64,000 bases of DNA from NCBI GenBank assembly GCA_037447655.1, contig JBBHKE010000144.1, positions 124,001 to 188,000 on the forward strand, in the 5' to 3' direction. Numbering within the stretch: the first letter of the stretch is position 1; the number at the start of each line of letters is the position of its first letter. The notes below the pieces were generated by a model that saw only the letters and a list, made by a program, of their open reading frames with translations, did not search any database and was not told where the DNA came from. Below are positions 43,016 to 54,155 of this stretch, piece after piece. The translations under genes and the position numbers were made by a program. Source of the stretch: Zygnema cylindricum (taxonomy: Eukaryota; Streptophyta; Zygnematophyceae; Zygnematales; Zygnemataceae).

Positions 43016-43846
43016 AAGGGTCTTTGCCATCTCTGCAAAAAGGTGGGACACTTCATAGCAGATTGCATCAAGTTGTCAGAGCTAAGGCTCCAAGAAAACC
43101 GTGGAGGGGGTTCTTTCAGAGGGAAGAAGAAGGCACTTGTGGTCACACGAGTAAAGGGAGAGACCGAGGAGGACGAGTCTTCCGAGGAGGAGGATGGGGA
43201 GCTTCTCCTGGACAAGAATTTGAAGGAGAAGGAGATTCTTCGGAAACAGAAGTGTGCTCTTGGAGCCATTCGGGAAGCTCCAGAGGAAGGATGGATCATC
43301 GATTCAGGTGCATCCATGCATATGTGCCGTGACAGGCACCTCTTCACTAAGCTAAGAAAGATCCCTACTGTAAAAATAGAGTATGGGGATGGGAGAGTAG
43401 TTACCACAAATTTAGTGGGATCGGTAGATTTGAAAGTTTTAGTAGAGGAAAAGACTTCCATACTCACCTTCTCAGTTGTGCTCTACATTCCTCAACTCAG
43501 TAAAAATCTTGTGTCTACTTCTGTATTAGATGACAAGGATTTTGATACCTTCACTAGAAAGGGAGTCTTTACAGCTAAGTACAAAGATGAAGTCTACTTC
43601 ATAGCAGATAAGGGTAGCCAAGGAATGTTTAGGCTTAACCTGAGTAATGAAAAGAAGTGTGCTTACTATGGTAGTGTCCCGAGCTTGATGATCTGGCATA
43701 AGCGGTTGGGGCATGTGCATTTTGATAGGCTGAGGGAAATAAAGAAGTTGGGTGTAGTAGAAGGCATTCAGTTTGGGGATAATCAAATGATGGATGATTG
43801 TAGTGGCTGTGCCCAAGGTAAGGCTCACAGACTCCCCTTTCCTTAA
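43016..43846 (+). pseudogene. Element A zinc knuckle, protease and GAG-pre-integrase
   Basis: CHLCKKVGHFIADC is a CX2CX4HX4C knuckle. WIIDSGASMHMC is the aspartic protease site (DSGA). LSKNLVSTSVLDD and WHKRLGHVHFD with CSGCAQGK form the His/Cys zinc-binding region before the integrase core. This section is open to 43846. Confidence 0.92.
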
Positions 43847-44420
43847 AACTGCCACATATAGTGGTGATAAAGTACTAGATCTGGTCCACACAGATATCTG
43901 GGGACCAGCAAGAAAGTACTTCAAAAAATACCAAGCCTGGAGTGCAAAGTTGCAAGGAACCCCGTTAAGAGAATAAAAAGTGATAATGGGGGAGAGTAAA
44001 CCTCTAACCAGTTTGAAGAATACTTGAGAGATGAGGGAGTTCAGCATCAGAAAACTAAACCGAATAATCCTGAACAAAATGGGGTAGCTGAGAGGTTAAA
44101 CCGGACTTTGGGAGATAGTGTGTGTAGTATGTTGGCCGATAAGAAAATAGGAAGAAGATTTTGGGCAAACCATGAACTGTGCTAACTACATTAAAAATAA
44201 AGTCCTCATTACAACCGTCAAAGGAATGACACCTTATGAGAGATGGGTTGGAAGGAAACCGGATATCTCTCACTTGAAAGTATTCGGTAGCCAAGTTTAC
44301 ACTCTTCACACAGATAAGAAAAACTAGAAACTAGATGCTAAAAGAAAACCGGGATATTATGTGGGATAAGATAAGGATGTCAAGGGATATAGAGTCTATG
44401 ACTTAGGTAAACAAGATATC
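43847..44420 (+). pseudogene. Element A integrase core, with internal deletion
   Basis: Compared with element B about 100 bp are missing at 43912, between HTDIWGPAR and YFKKYQAWS, removing the second catalytic-strand region. The third-strand part has stops. TPYERWVGRKPD and the C-terminal part follow. Not functional. Confidence 0.85.
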
Positions 44421-44444
44421 ATTCTGGTAAAGCACCTTTTTGTC

Positions 44445-46404
44445 ATGGATGAAGAGAAGTCATTTGATCCTTTCAAATATAATAAGAAAATCAGAATCAA
44501 TTTTGAGTCCGAGAGCGACATTGACTTAGATCTTCCCAGAAAAGACACAATTGAAAACGTGATTACAGATTCAAGGGAGATCCAAGATGGGGGAGATATA
44601 CCAAAATCTCCTCATATTTTTACACACTCTGAGGGGAGAGAGGAAGAGGAGCCAGAACTGGTTTTTATGGATAGAGGAGTTGATGAGACAGTGCACAGGA
44701 ATCCAAGACTTCCCTCCATTCCAGCTTTGAACTTCGAGGGAAGACGGAGGAGCAGCAAAAGACTACAAGTTAAACAGGCTGCTCACAAGGTAACAAAGCT
44801 ATCTCACCCAGATGAGCCTCAGTCATACTCGGAGGCAATGGATAGTCCGGAGAAAGACCGATGGGTCAAAGCAATAATTGATGAGATGGCTTCCATCATG
44901 GAAGTGAATACTTGGGAGCTACTGGACTGTCCTTCAGACAGAAAACCTATCGGGTGCAAATGGGTATTTAAATTGAATCTGAACCCAGATAATACCATTG
45001 AGAGATATAAGGCTCGGTTGGTAGCAAAGGGGTTCACCCAAAAGGAAGGGATAGATTATGAGGAGACTTTTGCTCCTGTGGTTCGGTTCCCATCTGTAAA
45101 GATTCTCCTTAGTCTAGCAGCAGCGGAAGACATGGAAATTCACTAGATGGATATCAAGACCGCCTTCCTCAACGGTGAACTAGAGGAATAAATCTTCATG
45201 CGGCAGCCAAAGGGTTTTGTAGAGGAAGGAGAGGAGAGCATAGTCTGCTTGCTCATAAAGTCCTTATATGGACTGAAGCAGGCTCCCAAACAGTGGAACA
45301 AGAAACTAGATGAGTTTCTCACCGGTCTGGGATATATTCGGATCAGTTCTGACCATTCTATTTATATGTTTGAAGATGAGAATGGTGTGATATTTATTGC
45401 AATTTATATGGATGATTTGTTGATGTTAATTAAGTCTATGGAAAAGATCAATAAGCTAAAGAAAGATCTTAGGAGCAGATTTGGCATGAAGGACTTAGGG
45501 GAGGCTAAGTAGATTTTGGGGATTCAAATGGAAAGAGATAGGGGGAAAAGGATAATCAAACTTACTCAGAAATAAGCTATCGAAAATATGCTTGAGAAAT
45601 TTCAAATGGAAAAGGCAAACAGTTGTACCACTCTCATGGACTTGAAGAAAATAAGTGATGGGAGCGTAGAAGGAGAAGTGATAATACTAGATGATCAGAT
45701 GAGTCCAGAAGAGAGACAGTTTATGAAGTCTATTCCTTACAGACAGGTTGTAGGAAGCTTGATTTACTTTATAAATTGTACCAGACCGAACATAGCAGCA
45801 GCAGTTGGAGTCCTCAGTAGGAGTCTTAATGATCCTAGGAAGAGAGACTGGGAGGTAGCCAGGAGAGTCATGAGATACTTGATGGGAACCAGGGATTTAT
45901 GGTTGCACTTGGGAGGGGAGCACCTGACATCACTACTTGGAGTGATGCCAATTATGGGGATGCATCTATGAGAAGATGCACTTCTGGGTATGTGTTGTAT
46001 GTGGGGGAAAGTGCTTGCTGCTGGAGTAGCAAGCAACAAAAGGTGGTTGCTCAGTCCACTATGGAGGTTGGGTACATGGCCTCTTGTTCTGCTGTGAAAG
46101 AGCTGATGTGGGTCAAGTCTTTATTGCTAGAACTGGGGTATATGAAGAAGGGAGTGCATGAAGTGTTTTGTGATAATTAGGCTGCAATTGCAATTGCAGC
46201 CAATCCAAAACATCATTTCAAGGCTAAGCATAAGGACATAAGATTGAGTTTTGTGAGAGAAAAAGTTGAAAACAAAATTGTGAATGTGGTGTACAAGGGT
46301 GATGTGAAAATGGTGGTTGATATGATGACAAAACTTGTGCAATCTCCCAAGCTAAAATACTGTAGAGAAAAGTGTGGTTTGAAAGAGAAACTGAAATTTG
46401 ATTA
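44445..46404 (+). pseudogene. Element A RT and RNase H
   Basis: Acidic linker, then IGCKWVFKLN, ERYKARLVAKGFTQ and FAPVVRF of RT, SLYGLKQAPKQWN, the catalytic box as IYMDD (usual YVDD), RNase H with TSGYVLYVGESACCWSSKQQ and CSAVKELMWVKSL. Stops at 45146, 45191, 45512 and 46178 break it. In RNase H the usual EAEYMA is EVGYMA, losing the acidic residue. Confidence 0.9.
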
Positions 46405-46410
46405 GAAAAT

Positions 46411-46418
46411 AAGGGGAG
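46411..46418 (+). promoter_or_regulatory. Polypurine tract of element A
   Basis: AAGGGGAG immediately before the 3' LTR; primes plus-strand DNA synthesis. Confidence 0.8.
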
Positions 46419-47185
46419 TGTTGAAATCACTGATTTAGGGAAGGTATTTTCTAGGTTTTACATTAGGAAAATAAATATAAGGAATAACAGAGGCAGCCTG
46501 CCCTCACCTTCTCTCTCTAGCCCCCATACTTGTTGTAGTCACTGAAAGAGAGAGAGGGAGGTGGAGCCATGGTTGCCTCAGCTCCATAGGTAGGACTAAA
46601 GAGTGACCCAAGTCACTCTCAACAAAAAAGGTTGAGTCCGGCAAGATTCGAACCTCCGACCGGCAGAGCGAGGCATAGCGATCATCTCTTACCAGTCTGT
46701 CGTAGTAGTCCGTTAGGATACATAGGGTTTGATACCTATTTAAACATTAGCAAGATCATTAGTTCGTTCAACGGAATAAAAAATTAAGAACATAGAAACT
46801 AGCAGAGTTTTAGTGCGCAGAAAACAAATGTACCGGACATTTGTTATTTTGGACGACAAACATTAAAAGTCAGTTTAGATCCAACGGTCCGCATCATCGT
46901 CAAAATTTCGGAATAGCCGCCTTGGCGGTTTTCGGACGACACATGACCTGTCGACACGTGGCAAGATATCATTGGGAAGCGGGAATCCCGGTGAGCATGA
47001 GGACAAGTCCGAAGGAGACAGACGTCCCCTCCTTAGCCTTGTCATACACAAGTCGTACAGAAAGTACATCGGCCCTAATACCTTTCTGTACTGTACAGTC
47101 TTCTGATTGGTTCGTACATCAGTAGATAGGGGTTGTGAGAGGGGTTTTAGAACTTAGAGAATTGAGGAGGTAGCCGCCTCTCCCC
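46419..47185 (+). mobile_element. 3' LTR of element A, truncated
   Basis: Matches the first three quarters of the 1-kb LTR and stops at GCCGCCTCTC, where element C's LTR (TGAAACAC) begins. Confidence 0.9.
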
Positions 47186-48243
47186 TGAAACACTGAGACC
47201 TCTATAAGTCCTCAGAGTGGACAGCTTCCAAGAAGCCTCTAGGATAACCCTGACCCCTTTGTGTTTCAGCAAAAATAACTGCCACCATGGCAGACAAAAA
47301 CTCTGACCAACTTCACCTCTGTGAAGACAAAACTCCCCTGAGTCGATAGCAAAAAGAATCTCTGAATTTGCTCCCTTGAGCAGCAAGTTATAGAGGGTCA
47401 TAGTTGACCTTTTGTACAGAAACTCTTTGGGAGAGAGGGTCCTATCTTCTAATTTTTCTAAGTCCTATCTCTCTCACATACTCTATCTACTGATGTACGG
47501 AGCCAATCAGATTTCAGTTTCGTACACAAAAGTACAGTTGCCTGTGTACTTTATGTACGGCCATTGTAAGACATGGCCTAAATGTCGACACGTGGTATGT
47601 CCGTATTCGGTCCATTAATCCTCGGAGATACCGCGATCCAATGTCATTCCGCCATGTGTCATTCGATGTGGCGATGACCACAAACCGCCAAAATCCTCTT
47701 CCGCGATCTCGGCGTTAATTCCGACCGTCCGATTAAATTCACATTTAATCGTAGCCGTAATAAATACATGCGCGGTATTCGTTTCACTAAAGAATTAAAT
47801 GCGCGGTATTGGTTTCTTATCCGTACCAGAATTCGTACTTTTACATTTACTGGATATATGTCTCCCCTAATAAGTTACAGTTAAATGAACTATCCTATGT
47901 ATAAATGTTTAAGTAATTATCAAACCATATTGTACATAACACTACTCCTAGACTTCACGGCTAAGGCTACTCGCTACTGGCTGTCTGCCGTCTAGCAGGT
48001 ACCAGGATCATATCCTGTCGCTTGCACATATCTTTTATTAAATTAAACCCCTAACTAAAAAATATTTTCCTGTAAACCTCTGGATAGCCTAGGTAGCCAT
48101 GGCTCTAGCTCCATCTCCAATATCTCAATGATTGCGACAAGTTTGAGAAGTTGGAGAGAGAAGTTAGAGATAGACTGCCTCGGCTTCTTTCTTATTTATA
48201 TTCAGACCTAGAAAAAAATTTAAAAAGTCCATTAATTTCTAAA
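47186..48243 (-). mobile_element. LTR of element C
   Basis: About 1058 bp. Minus-strand start TTTAGAAATTAATGG has lost the TG; the other end is TGAAACAC on the plus strand. Shares TTTTCTAGGTCT near its start with the other LTRs. Confidence 0.82.
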
Positions 48244-48374
48244 CTCCCCTTATTTTCTAGTCAATCTTTTATTCACACCACACTTTTCCCTGCAGAAAAT
48301 TAGCGTAGGGGAAGGCAAAGGTTTGGTCATCATATCTGCTACCATTTCACTATCTGGTCGGTACTCTAAGCTGA

Positions 48375-49340
48375 TTATTTTGTTTCTACTTTCTCTCTAA
48401 CAAAGCTGAGTCTAATGTCCATGTGTTTAGCTTTAAAATGATGTTTAGGATTGGCAGAAAAAGCGATTGCTACCTGATTATCACAAAAAAAATTATGCAC
48501 ACCACTCTTAAGGTGACCAAGCTCACGAAGCAAAGACTTGACCCACATCAATTCTTTTACAGCAGAGCAAGAGGCCATATACTCAGCCTCCATGGTGGAA
48601 TGAGCAATAACTTTCTGTTGTTTGCTACTCCAACAGCAAGCCCCATTACCCACATATAATACATATCCAGAAGTGCATCTCCTCATCGGAGCATCACCAT
48701 AACTGGCATCACTCCAAGTAGTGATATCAGTATTCTCGCCACCCAAATGCAACCATAGATCCCTAGTTCCTATCAAATATCTATACTCTCTCTTAGCTGC
48801 CTCACAATCCCTGTTAGTGGGAGCATTTAGACTTCTACTCAGCACTCCTACAGCTCCAGCTAAATCCGGTCGGGTACAATTCATAAAATAGATTAGACTT
48901 CCCACTACTTGCCTGTAAGGAATAGTCTGCATGAACTTCTGTTCTTCATGAGATAATTCCTCGTCTAAGACTATGACTCCTCCTTCCTCACTCCCCTCAC
49001 TTCCCTTCTTCAACTCCATTGGGGTTGTACAACTATTAGCTTTATCCATTTGAAATTTTTCAAGCATGTTCCCTATTGCTTCCTTTTGAGTTAATCTTAT
49101 AATTTTTTTTTTCGGTCTCTCTCTACTTGAATTCCCAAAATATATTTTGCTTCCCCCATATCCTTCATTTCAAATCTCCCCTTAAGATCGGTTTTCAGTT
49201 TTTTAATTTTTTCCATTGATTTACTTAAAACAAGCAAATCATCAACATAAATTGCAATAAATATAAAACCTTCCTCATCTTCGAAAACATAGATTGAGTT
49301 ATCTTTAGATACAAAAGCTTCTACTCCTTCCAAAATATAA
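48375..49340 (-). pseudogene. Element C RT C-terminal half and RNase H
   Basis: 49340-49097 carries IAIYVDDLLVLSKSMEK (intact YVDD) and GEAKYILGIQ. 49067-48375 is open for 230 codons: YRQVVGSLIYFMNCTRPD, RNase H TSGYVLYVGNGACCWSSKQQ, EAEYMASCSAVKELMW, and DNQVAIAFSANPKHH. Better preserved than A; a frameshift near 49090 separates the two parts. Confidence 0.9.
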
Positions 49341-49370
49341 ATAACGTTAAATACAACTACTAAACGAACA

Positions 49371-49380
49371 ANNNNNNNNN
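49371..49380. other. Assembly gap (10 N)
   Basis: Lies between element C and the GA-rich start of the second flank copy, so the order of A/C and B depends on scaffolding here. Confidence 0.99.
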
Positions 49381-49876
49381 NAAGGGAGGGGGAGGGGGAA
49401 TGGGAGGAGAGGCGGAGGGGAAGTAAAGGGAGAGGAAGAGGGAGGGCGAAAGGGAGAGGAGCCGGGAGAGGGAGAGGGAGAGGGAATTGGACAGGGATTG
49501 GAGAAGGAGATGGATAGGGAGGAGAGGTTGGTGGAGGGGGGAGGTGGAGCAAGAGGGGATAGAGAGGGAGAAAGGGAGGAGATTTAAGAGTTAGAGGGGG
49601 AGAGGGAAAGTGAGAAAGGTAGGTGGTTGGAGAGGAGGGATAGGTAGAGGAAGAGGTTAGGGACAGGTTAAGGGAGAGGGAGAGGGAGAGGGCCGAGGAG
49701 AGGGAAAGCGGGAGGGAGAAGGAGAGGGAAATGGAGGGGAGGCGGAGAGGAGGGTAAGGGGGAGGGGGGGGGAAAGGGGGAGAGGGGGAGGGTGAAATGA
49801 GGTGGAGGCGGAGGGGGAAATTGGCGTGGAGGGGGAGGAAGAAGGGGAGGGAGAAGGAGAGGGGGAGGGAAACGGA
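49381..49876. repeat. GA-rich tract
   Basis: GGGAGGGGGAGGGGG-type purine; from about 49546 it matches 38771 onward. Confidence 0.88.
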
Positions 49877-50780
49877 TGATAAGTTCGTTAAGAATAATCA
49901 CCACAAAAGTAAATATTCACCAAAAGCATTACACAGTGGAAGCATTTAAAAAGATTGACAATCGGCCAAAAAGGATCCTCTATGCTCCGAATGGATCAGT
50001 AAGGATATTTTTCACCTCTATGCTCCGAATCGACCACTAAGGATCCTTAACACCTCCGAGTCAATCGCTAAGTGTATACCTAAGATAATTCACACCTCTT
50101 CACCTGAATTGATCCCAAGCTAAGTCAAAGATAACTTTGCAATGTGCGTTTTCTACACTTAAACGTGTCGTGCACGACTGACTAACCACATAGGCGGTGC
50201 CTTCATGAGCAAAGCACGAAGAGGACGCGGGAATATGAAAGCGCGCTTAAAACACGCAGACGCGCTTTCCACTCAAACGAAACAAAAAAAAAGTTTCCAC
50301 TCGTGCGTTGTATACGCACGAAACTACAAATGTACATACAAAATGTATGTAGGCGCGAAACGAAGTCGTACGTTTCGGCGCCCGACGTCAATGCTTCAAA
50401 AGAGGTCGCAATCAGGTACCTGAATCCGTACCCGATTTGTACCCGGCCGCGTTGGATCCGAAACGGATTCGGGTGCCAAATTTTGGGGCCGGCCGGATTC
50501 TAAAAAAGGAAATTCAGATTCGGGTACGGTCGGGTAATAAAAAAACGAACAAAATTGAAGGTTTCGTAGGTACTGTAGGTTCCACTACTGTACTGTAGTG
50601 TCCATACTATCCAACATCATTGTACTTTGTACTCTTGGTATCGTGGAAGGTATAATGGAGATGTACCACTAATTTTGTACTTATTCGAGTACAGACGTGT
50701 ACGCATTCTCGATAGAAATCGAGTTTTGGTTATTTTTTTTTTCGTAAACGCGTATCGAGTACCCCGTAACAATTTAGGAG
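49546..50780 (+). repeat. 1.2-kb flank duplication, copy 2
   Basis: Second copy of 38771-39997, ending at the same AGGAG before an LTR. Confidence 0.9.
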
Positions 50781-51780
50781 TGTTGAAATCACTGATTAAG
50801 GGAAGGTATTTTCTAGGTCTTAAATTAGTAAAATAACTAAAAGGAAAAACACAGGCAACCTGCCTCCACCTTCTCTCTCTAGCCACCATACTTGTTGCAG
50901 TCACTAAAGGAGAGGGATGTAGGTGGAGCCATGGCTTCCTCAGCTCCATAAGCAAGACTAAAGAATGACCCAAGTCACTCTCAACAAAAAGGTTGAGTTC
51001 GGCAGGATTCAAACTTCCGACCGGCAGAGCGAGGCATAGCCATCATCTCTTACCGGTTTGTCGTAGTAGTCTGTTAGGATACATAGGGTTTGATAGCTAT
51101 TTAAACATTAGCAAGATCATTAGTTCGTTCAACGGAATAAGAAATTAAGGACATAGAAACTAGTTGAGTTTTAGTGCGCACGAAACAAATGTACCAGACA
51201 TTTGATATTTTGGACGGCAAACATTAAAAGCCGGTTTGGATCCGACAGTCCGCATCATCGCAATAATTTTGGAATAACGGCCTTGGCGGTTTTCGGACGA
51301 CACATGACTTGTCGACACGTGGCAAGATATCATTGGGAAGCGGGAATCCCGAAGAGCATGAGGAAAAGTTTGAAGGAGACAGACGTCCCCTCCATGGCCT
51401 TGTCGTACACAGGTCGTACAGAAAGTACATCGGCCCTAGTACCTTTCTGTACTGTACAGTCTTTTGATTGGTTCATACATCAGTAGATAGGGGTTGTGAG
51501 AGGGGTTTTAGAACTTAGAGAATTGAGTAGGTAGCCGCCTCTCTCCCAACAAGCTTGTATAAATATTCGCATCTTTGCCATTTAATAATTAATTGCCTGG
51601 TTGGGCATCTTCAGTGATTGTATTTGCTGTGGACTCAAGGGAGTCTAGACTGCAGAAGGGTGCTGTCAGATTGTCTATTTGCTTGCTTGGATGGTAGCAG
51701 TCCTAATTGAAAGTGGGTTAGTCAAAAGCTATCTAGATGCTTTCTGAATTCAGTGATCCAATGGGGGACACAGAATTGCA
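50781..51780 (+). mobile_element. 5' LTR of element B
   Basis: 1000 bp; TATAAATATT near 51559; antisense tRNA-like stretch near 50995-51065. Confidence 0.95.
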
Positions 51781-51784
51781 AGTT

Positions 51785-52625
51785 ATGGGCCCACCCTCTA
51801 GGGTGCCTATCTTCAATTGATCTGGGTTCATTTACTGGGAAGCCATGATGATAAGGGCATTGTGTGAAAAACGATACTGGGGTATCGTTAATGGACGAGT
51901 GAAACGTCCATCTCAGGGGACTCCAGTAGGTTTTCATGGAGTGAGGTATTTTTGCAGCAGCATCTGCTCCAACCGAGGAGACATACGATGGGGACAGCAG
52001 TGTGTCCGAAAAGAAGAAAGGAAAGGAGACACCTCTCACTCTTATTGCCACGGCACGCGAAGCGGTGGACGTGAAGACCGAGGAAAACGATATTCAAATG
52101 TGGGAGTACACCAACATGAATGCCAGGCATTTCATTCTGAGGCACGTCACTCAAGCTCTGGCGACCTCTCATCTTCACATCTTCAAAGCCGAGGAGTTAT
52201 GGATGACTTTAGTGGAGATCTATAGAGCTGGTACCATTCAGGAGCTCCAACTGGTGGAGCAAAGGTTGGGGAGTTATACTTACAAAGGAGGGAAGATGTT
52301 AGATTACTGTAATGATGTCTCTTGCCTTTATATGGTGATGGAGAGTGTCGGATGGACAGGCACAATGAAGATGAAAGTTAACACTCTCATCATGAAGTTG
52401 CCTGAGGAGTATGAAAACATAGTGTACCGAGTGCAAGAAATGGATGATAGTTCTTGGAAGTGGAACACCGTGGTCCGAATGATACTCGTGCAAGAAAACA
52501 CCATCGAGATCCGCAGAGGAGGAAAGAGCGTTCAAGCTCTAGCAGCCCGAACAGACCGATGGAGGAAGGATCCGTAGAAGCCGTACAACAGCTTCAAAAG
52601 GGATCAATCTGGAGAACTCATGCCT
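51785..52625 (+). pseudogene. Element B gag
   Basis: ATG 51785 lies four bases after the LTR, but TGA follows at codon 12. FIYWEAMMIRALCEKRYWGIVNG is open in the same frame to about 51975; the frame then shifts to ...SVSEKKKGKETP and runs to TAG 52576. LIMKLPEEYENIVYRVQ marks the capsid C-terminal region. Confidence 0.88.
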
Positions 52626-53428
52626 CCAAAGGGTCTTTGCCATTTCTGCAAAAAGGCAGGACACTTCATAGCTGATTGCATCATGCTGTCGGAGCTGGGC
52701 TCCAAGAAAACCGTGGAGGGGGCTCTTCCGAAGGGAAGATCAAGGCTATTGTGGTCACACGAGTAAAACGAGAGACCGAGGAGGACGAGTCTTACGAGGA
52801 GGAGGATGGGGAGCTTCTCCTTGACAAGAATTTGAAGGAGAAGGAGATTCCTCGGAAACAGAAGTGTGCTCTTGGAGCCAATCGGGGAGCTCCAAAGGAA
52901 AGATGGATCATCGATTCAGGTGCATTCATGCATATGTGCCGTGACACGCACCTCTTCACTAAGTTAAGAAAGATCCCTAATGTAAAAATAGAGTATGGTA
53001 ATGGGAGAGTAGTTACCACAGATCTAGTGGGCTCGGTAGATCTGAAAGTTTTAGTAGAGGGTAAGACTTCCATACTCACCTTCTCAGATGTGCTCTACGT
53101 TCCTCAGCTGAGTAAAAATCTTGTGTCTACTTCTGTATTAGATGACAAGGATTTTGATACCTTCACTAGAAAGGGAAACTTTACAGCTAAGTACAAAGAT
53201 GAAGTCTACTTCACAGCAAATAAGGGCAGCCAAGGAATATTTAGGCTTAACCTGAGTAATGAAAAGAAGAGTGCTTACTATGGTGGTGTCCCGAGCTTGA
53301 TGATCTGGCATAAGCATTTGGGGCATGTGCATTCTGATAGGATGAGGGAAATTAAGAAGTTGGGTGTAGTAGAAGGCATACAGTTTGGGGATAATGAAAT
53401 GATAGATGATTGTAGTGGCTGTGCCTAA
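52626..53428 (+). pseudogene. Element B zinc knuckle, protease and GAG-pre-integrase
   Basis: CHFCKKAGHFIADC knuckle, then protease WIIDSGAFMHMC, LSKNLVSTSVLDD and WHKHLGHVHSD. TAA at 53426 replaces the CAA of element A within the His/Cys region. Confidence 0.92.
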
Positions 53429-54080
53429 GGTAAGGCTCACAGACTCCCCTTTCCCAAAATTGCCACATATAGAGGTGATAAAGTACTAGATCTGGTCCAC
53501 ACAGATATCTGGGGACCAGCAAGATTACCTTCGGTTGGGGGGAAGAGGTATATGCTGACAATTACTGATGATTGGTCAACATATTCAAGAGTCTACTTCC
53601 TGAAAACAAAGTCTGAAACACCAAAGTACTTCAAAGAATACCAAGCCTGGAGTGAAAAGTTGCAAGGAACCCCCATTAGGAGAATAAGAAGTGATAATGG
53701 GGGAGAGTACACCTCTATTCAGTTTGAAGAATACTTGAGAGATGAGGGAGTTCAGCATCAAAACTGTACCGAATAATCCAAAACAAAATGGGGTAGCTAA
53801 GAGGTTGAACCGGACTTTGGGAGATAGTGTGTGTAGTATGTTGGCCGATAAGATAATAGGAAGAAGATTTTGGGCAGAAGCCATGAACTATGCTAACTAC
53901 ATTAAGAATAGAGTCCTCACTACAGCCGTCAAAGGAATGACACCTTATGAGAGATGGGTTGGAAGGAAACCGGATATGTCTCACTTGAAAGTATTCGGTA
54001 GCCAAGTTTACAGTCTTGACACAGATAAGAAAAACTGGAAACTAGATGCTAAAGGAAAACCGAGATATTTTGTGGGATAA
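53429..54080 (+). pseudogene. Element B integrase core
   Basis: HTDIWGPARLPSVGGKRY contains the first Asp, ITDDWS the second-strand region, IRSDNGGEYTS the SDNGGEY block, and a frameshift near 53770 precedes NGVAKRLNRTLGDSVCSML and TPYERWVGRKPD. Complete in layout, unlike A. The catalytic Glu neighbourhood is altered from the usual NGVAER. Confidence 0.9.
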
Positions 54081-54155
54081 GATGAGGATGTCAAGCGATA
54101 TAGAGTCTATGACTTAGGTAAACAAGATATCATTCTGGTAAAGCACCTTTTTGTC

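Larger units (their letters stand above)
39998..47185 (+). mobile_element. Copia element A (defective; 3' LTR truncated)
   Basis: 5' LTR 39998-42168 (split by a solo LTR), gag from ATG 42173, CCHC, protease, integrase, RT and RNase H to about 46400, polypurine tract AAGGGGAG 46411-46418, 3' LTR 46419-47185 cut by element C. Numerous stops and frameshifts plus a deletion in integrase. Closest relative in the window is element B; LTRs of A group with each other and those of B with each other at several diagnostic positions. Confidence 0.93.
47186..49370 (-). mobile_element. Copia element C (minus strand, 3' half; cut by gap)
   Basis: LTR 47186-48243, polypurine tract AAGGGGAG (plus 48244-48251), then RNase H and RT read on the minus strand to the gap at 49371. 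Inserted in the 3' LTR of element A. The rest of the element and the distal piece of A's LTR are missing. Confidence 0.88.
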
